Assembly: GCA_947305645.1 (NCBI GenBank)
Contig: CAMZEC010000011.1
Location: 1 to 45,795, forward strand
Reading direction: 5' to 3'
Length of the DNA stretch: 45,795 nucleotides
Source of the DNA: an uncultured Bacteroidales bacterium
GTDB taxonomy: Bacteria; Bacteroidota; Bacteroidia; Bacteroidales; UBA932
The notes beneath the pieces are model-generated. The model saw only the letters and a program-made list of their open reading frames with translations. It searched no databases and was not told the DNA's origin. Within the stretch, counting starts at the first letter, position 1. Each line of letters starts with the position of its first letter. The position numbers and the translations under genes are program-made. This document shows, piece after piece, positions 1 to 8,300 of the stretch.

Positions 1-186
1 GCGCTCTGCCAGAGAAATGTCTTCATCTTCAGGAACCAGCAGGGAAGCGTAGAAGAGTTCGGATTGGAGGGCGGCCACAACTCGGCGGGCGATTTCGCGG
101 TTGTAAGACCATTCAAGGAGACGGCCGTCAGGGGAGCGCTTTCCTGCAGTTTCCCGGCCGTGTCCGTTGTCGATTAAGATTTTCAT
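1..186 (-). CDS. N-acetylmuramoyl-L-alanine amidase, N-terminal part (cut by window edge)
   Basis: The 62 codons visible start at an ATG at 186 and run off the left edge. The product begins MKILIDNGHGRETAGKRSPD, followed by LLEWSYNREIA. This is the start of an Amidase_3-type zinc amidase, which cleaves the amide bond between N-acetylmuramic acid and L-alanine in peptidoglycan. His9 in DNGHG and the Glu of LLEW are the expected first two zinc ligands. There is no signal peptide, as in the small standalone amidases common in Bacteroidales genomes and their phages. A promoter-like TATCTTTG lies 33 nt upstream. The rest of the gene is outside the window, so completeness and a possible phage origin cannot be judged. 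Confidence 0.85.
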   Translation of the reverse strand, partial: MKILIDNGHGRETAGKRSPDGRLLEWSYNREIARRVVAALQSELFYASLLVPEDEDISLAER

Positions 187-219
187 AGGACACAGAGTTT
201 AGGTTGCAGGTCGGCAGAC

Positions 220-227
220 CAAAGATA
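220..227 (-). promoter_or_regulatory. -7 promoter element of the amidase gene
   Basis: TATCTTTG on the minus strand fits the Bacteroidota -7 consensus TAnnTTTG. It ends 33 nt before the amidase ATG at 186. No convincing TTTG is seen at -33. Confidence 0.55.
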
Positions 228-257
228 ATCATAATTCGGAGGAAAGGGAAAAATTCG

Positions 258-265
258 TATCTTTG
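258..265 (+). promoter_or_regulatory. -7 promoter element facing a gene-free stretch
   Basis: TATCTTTGC on the plus strand matches TAnnTTTG. It is divergent from the amidase promoter 30 bp away. No protein gene follows before the terminator at 411-443, so it may drive a small RNA. Confidence 0.5.
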
Positions 266-443
266 CAGCGACACGTCGGTTGCCAAGCCGATATGTTAAA
301 TTTCGTACGGGGCCGGGCCGCTGTGAAGCTCCTGGCCCTTTTCAGTACACTGCGGGACACCCATTATATTAGTACATTTTCAGTACATTATCACGAAGAA
401 TCAGATATAAAAAATGCCCCTCACGTATGTGAGAGGCATTTTT
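266..443 (+). ncRNA. Candidate small structured RNA
   Basis: This stretch of about 175 nt lies between a good -7 element and a strong hairpin terminator and has no credible reading frame. It contains a 6-bp hairpin at 276-291 with loop GCCA. A second hairpin pairs GGGCC (315-319) with GGCCC (334-338), and inside it GCT/AGC encloses a GTGA (GNRA-type) tetraloop at 323-326. AGTACA recurs three times between 345 and 390. I do not recognise a known RNA family. The call rests on promoter, structure and terminator only. Confidence 0.35.
411..443. terminator. Bidirectional rho-independent terminator
   Basis: AAAATGCC and CTCAC pair with GTGAG and GGCATTTT around a GTAT loop, with one internal mismatch. 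T-runs lie on both sides, so it can end tRNA-Asp transcripts (minus strand) and the candidate small RNA (plus strand). It begins 4 nt after the tRNA 3' end. Confidence 0.85.
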
Positions 444-446
444 AGG

Positions 447-520
447 CGGTGCGGAAGGGACTCGAACCCTCGACCTCCGGCGTGACAGGCCGGCATTCTA
501 ACCAGCTGAACTACCGCACC
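447..520 (-). tRNA. tRNA-Asp (GTC)
   Basis: This 74-nt cloverleaf has acceptor GGTGCGG pairing with CCGCACC and discriminator G. The anticodon stem CCGGC/GCCGG encloses CTGTCAC, giving anticodon GTC, and the T-loop is TTCGAAC. The 3' CCA is not fully encoded, because the next bases are CCT. The CCA-adding enzyme encoded at 9624-11054 would therefore be needed to mature it. The promoter lies at 551-581 and a terminator follows directly. Confidence 0.95.
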
Positions 521-550
521 AGGTGCGCTGGTTTGCGTCAAACGCGGATG

Positions 551-581
551 CAAATATAGGTAGATTTTTTGAATTTCCAAA
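551..581 (-). promoter_or_regulatory. Promoter of tRNA-Asp
   Basis: On the minus strand TTTG (581-578) is separated by 19 nt from TATATTTG (558-551). This is the full Bacteroidota -33/-7 promoter arrangement. It implies a 5' leader of about 25 nt before the tRNA. Confidence 0.8.
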
Positions 582-600
582 CATTTATTTAAAACTTCCC

Positions 601-1791
601 TTATAAATCGAAGAATACTACTTTCAGGAAATTGATGCCAGCCATGGTATGCGTGCCAAAACTGCCGAACATGTATTCGACTTTGTCGGACTTGCAGGCT
701 CTCTGAAACTCCAAGGCGCTCTCAAATGGAATCATTTCATCATCACGGCTGTGGTATATCAGAACAGGAGCCTTTGGCGCTACATGAATAGTGGAATTGC
801 GATCAAGGGCCACAAACAACTGTTTTGTATAGGGATTTGATTTGTCCTTGCATTCTTCGGTAATGAAGTCATGAAGGGGGAGTGGGCCCATCAGTTCCTT
901 AATCTGGTCTATGGTGTATTTCTTCGAGTTTATCCATTCGCCGTAATTATCGAGCAGCCGGGGCTTGAAGAAATGATTCAAATCGATTCCCATCCTTTCT
1001 CCGACCACCATACCTTGAATCAACATCGGTATGGCGCAGGGAATTTTTGTAATGTCTTTCTCGATTGCAATCTCGCAGGTGGCTGTAAGGTCGTATGGAC
1101 CGCCTCCGGCATATACTTTCTTAACCGGAAATGTATCCGGATACTCCTTTTGCAGAATGTCCAATACGCCCATTGTAATCGCAGCGCCCTGCGAATATCC
1201 GAACAACACGACCTCATCACTCTCAGGCTTGCGCCCAATCTGTTCCAGATAGGGTTTTGCCACAAGGGCGAAATCAGTAACGCTGCGGGCGGTGCTCTCT
1301 ATATGCATAAACGGATGCACGCGGTTGGCGGTAACGCCATAGCCTATGTAATCCGCAATCACAAGAGCATATCCTTTTGCGGCAAAAATCCCCTCGATCG
1401 GGAACGATTCGGAAGGGGCTTCGTAGTCAGCGCATATAGCATAGTGGCTGATAAGCATCAGGTTCTTGATGGGGCCCTTAGTTGGGTAAATAATCTTCCC
1501 GGAAAGCGTGATGGGAGTGCCGTCTATGTCGTGACCCGTATATGTCCCGGAAACATGCGTCAGGAAACTGCTGGAGGCTGAACTTATTATATCACGTGCG
1601 GTCTCGGTAAATACCCTTGACAAAGAGACGGAGCCCGTGTCCGGCGAGCCGTCCGGGGTGAAAGCCGGCTTTGTGGTTTCGGATAAAGGGTTGAATGCGT
1701 CGAAGTCTACAAATCTGTCGACTTCCGGCTGACGGCAGGCGCAAAGCATAGCACTGGTGATAAACAAAAGCAGATACTTTCTCATCACCAT
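601..1791 (-). CDS. Alpha/beta-hydrolase lipoprotein, secretory-lipase-like
   Basis: The 396-residue product has a lipoprotein signal ending in LCAC (Cys about residue 19), so it is probably membrane-anchored in the envelope. The nucleophile elbow is GYSQGAA, the acid is probably in HSRDDEMIP, and the histidine is in GTHTMAG near the C-terminus, a complete Ser-Asp-His set in the right order. The YAGGGPYDLTATC segment resembles the secretory lipase (LIP) family, but the natural ester is unknown. The ATG at 1791 overlaps the stop of the upstream barrel gene. A second ATG at 1785 forms TGATG with that stop and is equally plausible. The two genes are probably translationally coupled. Confidence 0.75.
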   Translation of the reverse strand: MVMRKYLLLFITSAMLCACRQPEVDRFVDFDAFNPLSETTKPAFTPDGSPDTGSVSLSRVFTETARDIISSASSSFLTHVSGTYTGHDIDGTPITLSGKIIYPTKGPIKNLMLISHYAICADYEAPSESFPIEGIFAAKGYALVIADYIGYGVTANRVHPFMHIESTARSVTDFALVAKPYLEQIGRKPESDEVVLFGYSQGAAITMGVLDILQKEYPDTFPVKKVYAGGGPYDLTATCEIAIEKDITKIPCAIPMLIQGMVVGERMGIDLNHFFKPRLLDNYGEWINSKKYTIDQIKELMGPLPLHDFITEECKDKSNPYTKQLFVALDRNSTIHVAPKAPVLIYHSRDDEMIPFESALEFQRACKSDKVEYMFGSFGTHTMAGINFLKVVFFDL

Positions 1792-2414
1792 GCGTAATTA
1801 ATGCTTAAAGAAACCAGGCGGGAGCCCAGCATATAGATACGGGTCTCGCCGGCAAATGCATTCATCATTCCAAGGTCGAGCGCCCCATACCAATGGCCGG
1901 CGCCGACCTGAATGCCAATCAGGTTCACGTTGAACGCGAAAGCGGCTTCCGTATTATTCGAGACCGACAGCAACACTCCGGCTCCCAGTCCGGAATACAG
2001 GCTAACCGGGCCCTTATGAAAATAGGTCACACGTGCCGTGGGCATAAGCGCAAACCTGGAGTACCTTGCATCGGGCTCCTGTTCCACAAGCGTATGCGTA
2101 CGGTCGAATAATCCGCTTTGCCAGGCAATGTCGCTGAAGTCAAACTGCGCGCCTATGCTGAAAAGATCATTCAACCGGTACTGATACTCGGCAAAGAAAT
2201 GACCTAAATACTTATGACCGTAAAGCTCTTCTACTCTATAATTCTCGGAAATCTTGGACGGATCCTCGAAAACATGCTTTGCCGTAGGGGCATAAACCGC
2301 ATGCTCATACATCATGTCGCCCCATCCTAACCGGAACTGGTGCTTCTGCTCCTGCGCACCAGTCAGAAAAGATGTCGTTAGAAGGGCAAATAATATGAGT
2401 AGCCTTTTAATCAT
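1785..2414 (-). CDS. Outer-membrane beta-barrel-like protein, function unknown
   Basis: The 209-residue product has a Sec signal peptide (cleavage near GAQEQ, residue about 20). It is followed by alternating hydrophobic/polar strands rich in Tyr, Gly and Phe, typical of a small outer-membrane beta-barrel, and it ends in an aromatic residue (NYAW). No catalytic motif was recognised. It is the first gene of a two-gene unit with the lipase-like lipoprotein, which may be its partner at the outer membrane. Transcription is divergent from uvrA across a 56-bp gap, with a -7 element at 2426-2433. Confidence 0.65.
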   Translation of the reverse strand: MIKRLLILFALLTTSFLTGAQEQKHQFRLGWGDMMYEHAVYAPTAKHVFEDPSKISENYRVEELYGHKYLGHFFAEYQYRLNDLFSIGAQFDFSDIAWQSGLFDRTHTLVEQEPDARYSRFALMPTARVTYFHKGPVSLYSGLGAGVLLSVSNNTEAAFAFNVNLIGIQVGAGHWYGALDLGMMNAFAGETRIYMLGSRLVSLSINYAW

Positions 2415-2425
2415 AGATTAACGTG

Positions 2426-2433
2426 CAAAAATA
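2426..2433 (-). promoter_or_regulatory. -7 element of the barrel/lipase unit
   Basis: TATTTTTGC on the minus strand ends 11 nt before the ATG at 2414, so the leader would be only about 5 nt. Confidence 0.55.
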
Positions 2434-2456
2434 CAAAAAAGCAAGAGAAAAATTAG

Positions 2457-2464
2457 TACTTTTG
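2457..2464 (+). promoter_or_regulatory. -7 element of uvrA (leaderless layout)
   Basis: TACTTTTG matches TAnnTTTG and ends 6 nt before the uvrA ATG. Transcription would start at or within a base or two of the start codon. The same element and spacing occur before parA (39124-39131). Confidence 0.6.
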
Positions 2465-2470
2465 TAAGTT

Positions 2471-5350
2471 ATGCTGGTAAAAGGAGCCCGAGTAAACAAC
2501 CTAAAAAATGTCACGCTGGAAATCCCGCGCGGCAAATTGGTGGTTGTTACCGGCATATCCGGCAGCGGCAAATCCAGCCTGGCGTTCGATACGCTGTTCG
2601 CTGAAGGGCAGCGCCGCTTCGCAGAGAGCCTGAGCTCATACGCCCGCCAGTTTCTCGGACGTATGACCAAGCCCGACGTGGACGGCATCGAGGATATTCC
2701 TCCTGCAATAGCCATCGAGCAAAAGGTCAACATCAAGAACCCCCGGTCTACCGTAGCTACGACCACTGAAGTTTATGACTACCTGAGACTTATCTTTGCC
2801 CGAATCGGGCGGACTTACAGCCCCGTCAGTGGCAGGGAAGTTCGCAAGGACTCTCCGGCTGACGTAATATCTTATCTGGAGTCCCTGCCGGAGGATGCTG
2901 TCCGCTATATCCTGGCCGACCTGAACTGGAAAGCCCGCAACGATCGCACGGAGCTGCTCCTGCAACTGAAAGAGGACGGCTACAACCGTCTCTGGGCCGA
3001 CGGCAAACCGGCGAAAATCGAGGATGTGCTGCAATCGGCAGAGCCGCAGGACGCCTGGCTGCTTATCGACCGCTTCCGCGACCTAAGCGACCGTGACCGC
3101 CTCCTCGCCAGCATCTCCGACGCCTTCTCCCGCGGCAACGGGCTGGTCAGAATAGTCACCGAAGCGGCTGGAGCAGCGGAGGCGGTATCCCCGACAACCG
3201 TCTCGCTTCGCTCGACCCCACCATCCGCTTCGCTTATGGTCCCCCCTCTTACGGTGCCGAGGTTGGCACGGGTTGCTGGGGATACAGCCTCCGCCGACTT
3301 CTCCAGCCGCTTCGAGCTGGACGGCATCAAGTTCGCCGAGCCGGATGACTACCTCTTCAGCTTCAACAGTCCGCTGGGCGCCTGCCCGGTATGCGGCGGC
3401 CTAGGAAAGATAATCGGCATCAGCGAAGACCTAGTTGTGCCGGACAAGACAAAGAGTATTTACGACGGAGCGATAGCATGCTGGCGCGGAGACAAGATGG
3501 GCTGGTTCAAAGACCACCTGGTCCAGCTGGCGCCGCAATATGGCATAGATGCCTTCAAACCATATTGCGAGCTGAGCGAGAGGGAGAAAGACATCATCTG
3601 GAACACGCGCAGCAAGGGATACGACGACCTGAGCTCCATAGTCGGAATCAACGAGTTCTTCGAATGGGTCGAGACCCAGCGCTACAAGATACAATACAAG
3701 TTTATGCTGAGCCGCTTCAGCGGCCGTACCACCTGCCACGAATGTAAGGGTACCCGCCTCCGCAAAGAGGCCCTGTGGGTTAAGGTCGGCGGCAAGAACA
3801 TAGCCGAGCTGCTCGCCATGAACGTACGTGAACTGCTGGACTTTATGCAGAATCTCGAACTTACAGATTCTGAAGCGGCCGTGGCTTCGGAGCCGAGGGA
3901 CGAGATAATCTCCCGCCTGCGCTGTATAGATGACGTCGGCCTGGGCTATCTCACGCTCAACCGTGCCTGCAACACACTCTCCGGCGGCGAAAGCCAGCGA
4001 ATCAACCTTGTGACGGCCATAGGCTCCAGCCTGGTAGGTTCCATGTACATACTGGACGAGCCTAGCATCGGCCTGCATCCCCGTGATACCGAGCGGCTTA
4101 TCAAGGTCCTCAAACGCTTGCGCGACCTGGGCAACACTGTCATCGTGGTCGAGCATGACGAAGAGATCATACGAGCCGCCGACTGGCTGGTCGATATGGG
4201 CCCGCGTGCCGGTGAATTCGGCGGAAGGGTTATCTTCGAAGGCCCCCCGGGCAACTACAGCAACGCCCAACTGGAGGAGTCTCTTACCCTCCAGTATCTC
4301 GACGGCAGGCGTCACCGTTACGTCCGCACCCGCAGGCCCTGGGAGTACAGCATCACCGTCGAGGGCGCCCATGAGCACAACCTGAAAGACATAGATGTCC
4401 GTATCCCTCTGGGCGTTCTTACAGTCGTAACCGGCGTGAGCGGCTCCGGCAAGTCGAGCCTGGTGGGGGACATACTCTATCCTGCCTTGCAACGCCGCCT
4501 GACCGACTCCGGCGATCTTCCGGGCGTGTTCCGGGGGCTCTCGGGCAACCTGGACCGCATCAGCAGGATCGAATATGTGGACCAGAATCCTATCGGCCGC
4601 AGCAGCCGGTCCAACGCCGTTACGTATCTTAAGGCGTACGACCCCATACGCGAGCTCCTCGCCCAACAGCAGTATGCCAGGATCAACGGCTTCGGCCCCA
4701 ATTACTTCAGCTTCAATCAGGAAGGCGGGCGGTGTCCGGAGTGCCAGGGAGACGGTGTAGTTAAGATAGAGATGCAATTCATGGCAGACGTAACCATGGT
4801 TTGCGACGAGTGCGGCGGCAAGCGGTTCAAGCCCGACGTGCTGGAGGTGCGCTACCGCGGCAAGAATATAGACGACATACTGAATATGAGCGTGAAGCAG
4901 GCGTCCGACTTCTTTGCCGAAGGCGAAGAGCCCGAAGCGCAGGAGGTTGTGGAGAAGCTGCAACCTCTGCTGGACGTTGGCCTTGGCTACATACGTCTTG
5001 GGCAGAGCAGCAGCACGCTTTCCGGCGGCGAGAGCCAGCGTATCAAACTGGCATACTTCCTCAGCCTGAGCCGCCGCAACAAGAAGGCGGAACGCATACT
5101 CTTCATATTCGACGAACCCACCACGGGCTTGCATTTCTACGACGTGGAGAAGCTGCTCAAGAGCTTCGACGCCCTGCTGGCGGCTGGCCATTCCCTTGTA
5201 GTGGTGGAGCACAATCCGGACGTAATCCGAAGCGCCGACTGGATTATCGACCTGGGACCTGACGCCGGAGATGAGGGCGGACAGGTGGTCTTCGAGGGAA
5301 CGCCGGAGCAACTTAAATCTGCTTCGACTTTTACTGCGAAATACTTATAA
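2471..5350 (+). CDS. uvrA: UvrABC excision nuclease subunit A, with in-frame insertion
   Basis: UvrA is the damage-sensing ATPase dimer of nucleotide excision repair. This 959-residue protein shows the tandem ABC layout: first Walker A GISGSGKSS (28-36), zinc cysteines C305/C308 and C422/C425, first signature LSGGES (503-508), second Walker A GVSGSGKSS (655-663), second zinc module C755/C758 and C778/C781, and second signature near 850. The start fits the family, with KGARVNNLKN at the N-terminus. Residues 236-275 are a Pro/Ser/Thr/Val-rich block with no counterpart in UvrA and coincide with a DNA palindrome (3176-3294). The ATPase and zinc motifs remain intact, so the protein is probably functional. 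Confidence 0.97.
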   Translation: MLVKGARVNNLKNVTLEIPRGKLVVVTGISGSGKSSLAFDTLFAEGQRRFAESLSSYARQFLGRMTKPDVDGIEDIPPAIAIEQKVNIKNPRSTVATTTEVYDYLRLIFARIGRTYSPVSGREVRKDSPADVISYLESLPEDAVRYILADLNWKARNDRTELLLQLKEDGYNRLWADGKPAKIEDVLQSAEPQDAWLLIDRFRDLSDRDRLLASISDAFSRGNGLVRIVTEAAGAAEAVSPTTVSLRSTPPSASLMVPPLTVPRLARVAGDTASADFSSRFELDGIKFAEPDDYLFSFNSPLGACPVCGGLGKIIGISEDLVVPDKTKSIYDGAIACWRGDKMGWFKDHLVQLAPQYGIDAFKPYCELSEREKDIIWNTRSKGYDDLSSIVGINEFFEWVETQRYKIQYKFMLSRFSGRTTCHECKGTRLRKEALWVKVGGKNIAELLAMNVRELLDFMQNLELTDSEAAVASEPRDEIISRLRCIDDVGLGYLTLNRACNTLSGGESQRINLVTAIGSSLVGSMYILDEPSIGLHPRDTERLIKVLKRLRDLGNTVIVVEHDEEIIRAADWLVDMGPRAGEFGGRVIFEGPPGNYSNAQLEESLTLQYLDGRRHRYVRTRRPWEYSITVEGAHEHNLKDIDVRIPLGVLTVVTGVSGSGKSSLVGDILYPALQRRLTDSGDLPGVFRGLSGNLDRISRIEYVDQNPIGRSSRSNAVTYLKAYDPIRELLAQQQYARINGFGPNYFSFNQEGGRCPECQGDGVVKIEMQFMADVTMVCDECGGKRFKPDVLEVRYRGKNIDDILNMSVKQASDFFAEGEEPEAQEVVEKLQPLLDVGLGYIRLGQSSSTLSGGESQRIKLAYFLSLSRRNKKAERILFIFDEPTTGLHFYDVEKLLKSFDALLAAGHSLVVVEHNPDVIRSADWIIDLGPDAGDEGGQVVFEGTPEQLKSASTFTAKYL
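3176..3294. repeat. Palindromic element inserted in frame in uvrA
   Basis: The arms GCGGAGGC-n-GTATCCCC-nn-CAACC (3176-3199) and its complement GGTTG-nn-GGGGATAC-n-GCCTCCGC (3271-3294) are inverted repeats. They enclose two smaller hairpins, ACCAT/ATGGT (3220-3240) and GTGCC/GGCAC (3254-3269), giving a cloverleaf-like fold. The element encodes about 40 residues of uvrA without a stop or frame change. Its codon content (CTCGCTTCGCTCGACCCC and similar) is unlike the flanking uvrA. It resembles a mobile palindromic repeat. No second copy of the arms was found in the window. Confidence 0.7.
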
Positions 5351-5356
5351 TTTGAT

Positions 5357-5364
5357 TATTTTTG
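5357..5364 (+). promoter_or_regulatory. -7 element of the metallophosphoesterase lipoprotein gene
   Basis: TATTTTTGC begins 6 bp after the uvrA stop and ends 5 nt before the ATG at 5370. The gene can therefore be transcribed independently of uvrA as a leaderless mRNA. Confidence 0.5.
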
Positions 5365-5369
5365 CTTGT

Positions 5370-8300
5370 ATGAAAAGATACATCCTGTTTCTCATTTTAC
5401 TGATCTCTGTTATCTGCTGTACGCCCGAACATGTAGAGATAGAGATCAGCAGGCAAGTTCCGATTACTCTTGAAGCCTGTATCGACGCTTCGGAGAGTAA
5501 AGCCACTCTTGAAGGCGTAAAGGTTTTTTGGAGTGAAGGTGACGCCATTGCGGTTTACGACGGTGAATCATTCAGCCTGTTTACACTCATTGCCGGAGCA
5601 GGAACGCAACATGGCACTTTTTCGGGTATGGCCATGGCAGGTGCAAGCAGTTATACGGCCGTGTATCCTTTCAGTGCGAGCACCATCAACGATGGTGTAC
5701 TGGATGCAGTTGTGCCTCGAAGCCAGTGGCCTTCTCTCGACAATGTAGATCCCAATGCGCTTGTAATGAAAGCGGTAGCCTCTAAAGGAGAGACTCTGGT
5801 CTTCAAGAATCAAGCTGCGTTGCTCAAGTTTTCGGTGCCGGATTATGTTTCTGAAATGCTTATCGCGCCGGTCGGGCATCCTTTTGTAAATGTTGTTACG
5901 TCCGGTGGCGCCGGCATTTATTACGTCGCGCTTACTCCCGGTGAGTATAACGGGCTTTCCGTCTTTTGCAGTACACCAAAAAACTGGTATGTCAAATCTT
6001 CGAAGAACACCTTACCTGCAGCCCGAAACACAATAACAGATTTAGGTGGAATCTCTCTTGAGAAAAAAGCTCTCCCCATATCTCATTCTTGGCAACTCCA
6101 GTCTTTCCTTGAGTCCAGCTCAGCCGAAACCGATCTTACTGTAGTGCTGCTACAGGACATTGACATGACGGATGAAGATATGAGAGGGGGTACGTATACC
6201 TCTGCGGCCGATTTCTCGGGCTCTTTCGACGGATGCGGATTCACTGTCAGGAATATAGACAAGCCTCTTTTCAATATGTCCCATGGCAGTATCAGCAACC
6301 TTAAGCTGGAGGGGGCGTGCAATTCAGATGCTCTCGAGTTCGCGCCTCTGGTCGTTCGCAATTACGGCAGTATCTCCGGAGTGACAAACAAGGCTGCGGT
6401 AAGCGTGACCGCCAAATCCGACGTGGAAGATGTAATAGTACTTGGAGGTATTGCCGCGTACAGCTATGGAACGATTTCATCTTGTTCCAATGAAGCAGAC
6501 ATAGAGTTCAACGGTTCTGCCGGTATCGCCGCAGCCGCCTTGGGCGGTATTGCCGGATATGCCGAAGCTGCCGTATCCGATTGCTCCAACAACGGAATGG
6601 TCAAACTCGCGGCTCCCTGCGGAAAGAAGACGTCTGCCCTGGGGCAGATTGCTGTCTCCGCTGGAAATGTCGGTGGTATTATCGGAGCTGCGTACGGTAG
6701 CGCACCTTTGAACGGATGCGTCAATTCGGGAGAAGTTGTAGCCAGTTTCGACGCTATAGAGCAGAGTACTGCCAGCTATGCCCGCACCCAGGTCGGAGGC
6801 ATTGCCGGCTCTCCGTTTGGCGATATAGACAAATGCCTGAATCACGGCAAGATAACGGCAATAGCTACCACCTCCGACCGTACGGCCCTGTCTTCCGGTA
6901 ACTTCATCTTCGATGTCGGAGGTATATCCGGAGGCAGCATTACTCAGGACAATGGCGATTATACCAAACCCTGTGACAATACCAGTATTGTTGATTGTTC
7001 CAACGATGCGGATATCGTTGTCAAGCTTGATGCGGCAAAGTCCAATTCGCCAGTTGGTGGAATTGCCGGATGGCCCAACGGCGAAGCAACAGGACTTAAA
7101 AGCAAGATACTCAGGTGCATCAACAGCGGCAATATTACTATGGAAGGTTCAGGCAAGGTGCGTCTGGGAGGCATTGTAGGCGGAACCGGCACTACTGAAG
7201 ATTGTACCAACAGCGGCTCGATAACAGTGAACTCCGCAAACTCGGCGTCGGTCATCGGCGGTATCGCCGCTTTCCATTCGCAGGACCATGGCCTGAGCGG
7301 CTGTATCAATACCGGTGACGTGATATCCAAGGTCGCAATCAATGCTGCTGCCGGCCTTATCGGCAATTACGGCAATGTTACACTCGATTGCTGTGCTGCC
7401 TGCAAAGTGGATTGCAAAGTGGAAAACGCTGCCCAGGATAAAAGCGGTACAGGAATAATCGTAGGCCTTTTCAACGGCAATGCCAGAAATATCACGATAG
7501 GTACTGCAGCTCAGCCTGTAGACGTGGCAGGAACGCTCATTTACGGTGGCCAGGAGTACATCGTGGATGAAGTAAGTTACAAGTCCCTTTTATGCGGCTC
7601 CGTAAATACATCAGAATTACATGTCTTTTATGCAGTCTGCAGCGTTCCTCACAGCGGGGGCGGATATCTGGCTGAAGGATATGTAAAATACAATGACGGT
7701 ACTCCCGCTGCCGGTATCAGCGTCAGTGACGGCTTTAATGTGGCGGTAACGGACGCAAACGGCTATTATTCTTTGTTGACTTGCCCTGATACCTGGTATA
7801 TTTATATCTCACTTCCATCAGACGCTGTAATTAACAAAAATGACAACGGGTGTCCGGATTTCTACACTAGATACAAAACTGATCAACCCAGATATGACTT
7901 TACGCTTACCCGCCAGGCGGTAGAGAATGAGTTCATGATATTTGCCATGGCTGATCCACAGGCACATAGTTCGGTGCGTGGAAATCAGAAAAAATCAGAT
8001 ACAAACCGCTTCCGCGACGAGGCTAAGCCGGCAATCAATGCTCAAATAGCCGCCCAAAGCCTGCCTTGTTACGGAATAACCCTCGGCGACATTGTTTATT
8101 CTGAATCCAGTCGCAATTCCAATGGCGGCATGACAACCATGCGTACCCATTTCAAGGGTATAAACATGCCTGTGTTCCAGACCATGGGCAACCACGATTA
8201 TACTTATTTTTATTCCACCTCCGGAAAGGCTTTGACAACTGACGACACCAGCAGCACCTTATATTTAAAGGCCCAGCGTAAGTTCGAAGATGTGTTCGGC

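Noticed and set aside
263..445. A 60-codon frame in the gene-free stretch
   Set aside because: It starts at a TTG inside the -7 promoter element and runs through the terminator hairpin; the translation looks random.
187..600. Prophage or island boundary at tRNA-Asp
   Set aside because: The amidase type occurs in phages, but there is no integrase, no direct repeat of the tRNA 3' end in the visible DNA, and the left side is cut off by the window.
3431..5311. A 626-codon open frame antisense to uvrA
   Set aside because: It is fully opposite a clear uvrA gene; the codon pattern mirrors uvrA codon bias and the translation has no recognisable domain or sensible start context.
7948..7962. Inactivated phosphoesterase because ADPQ replaces the usual DxH
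   Set aside because: The aspartate is present and the GD, GNHD and GHTH motifs are intact; a DxQ form is, to my knowledge, usual in the MetallophosN-linked group.
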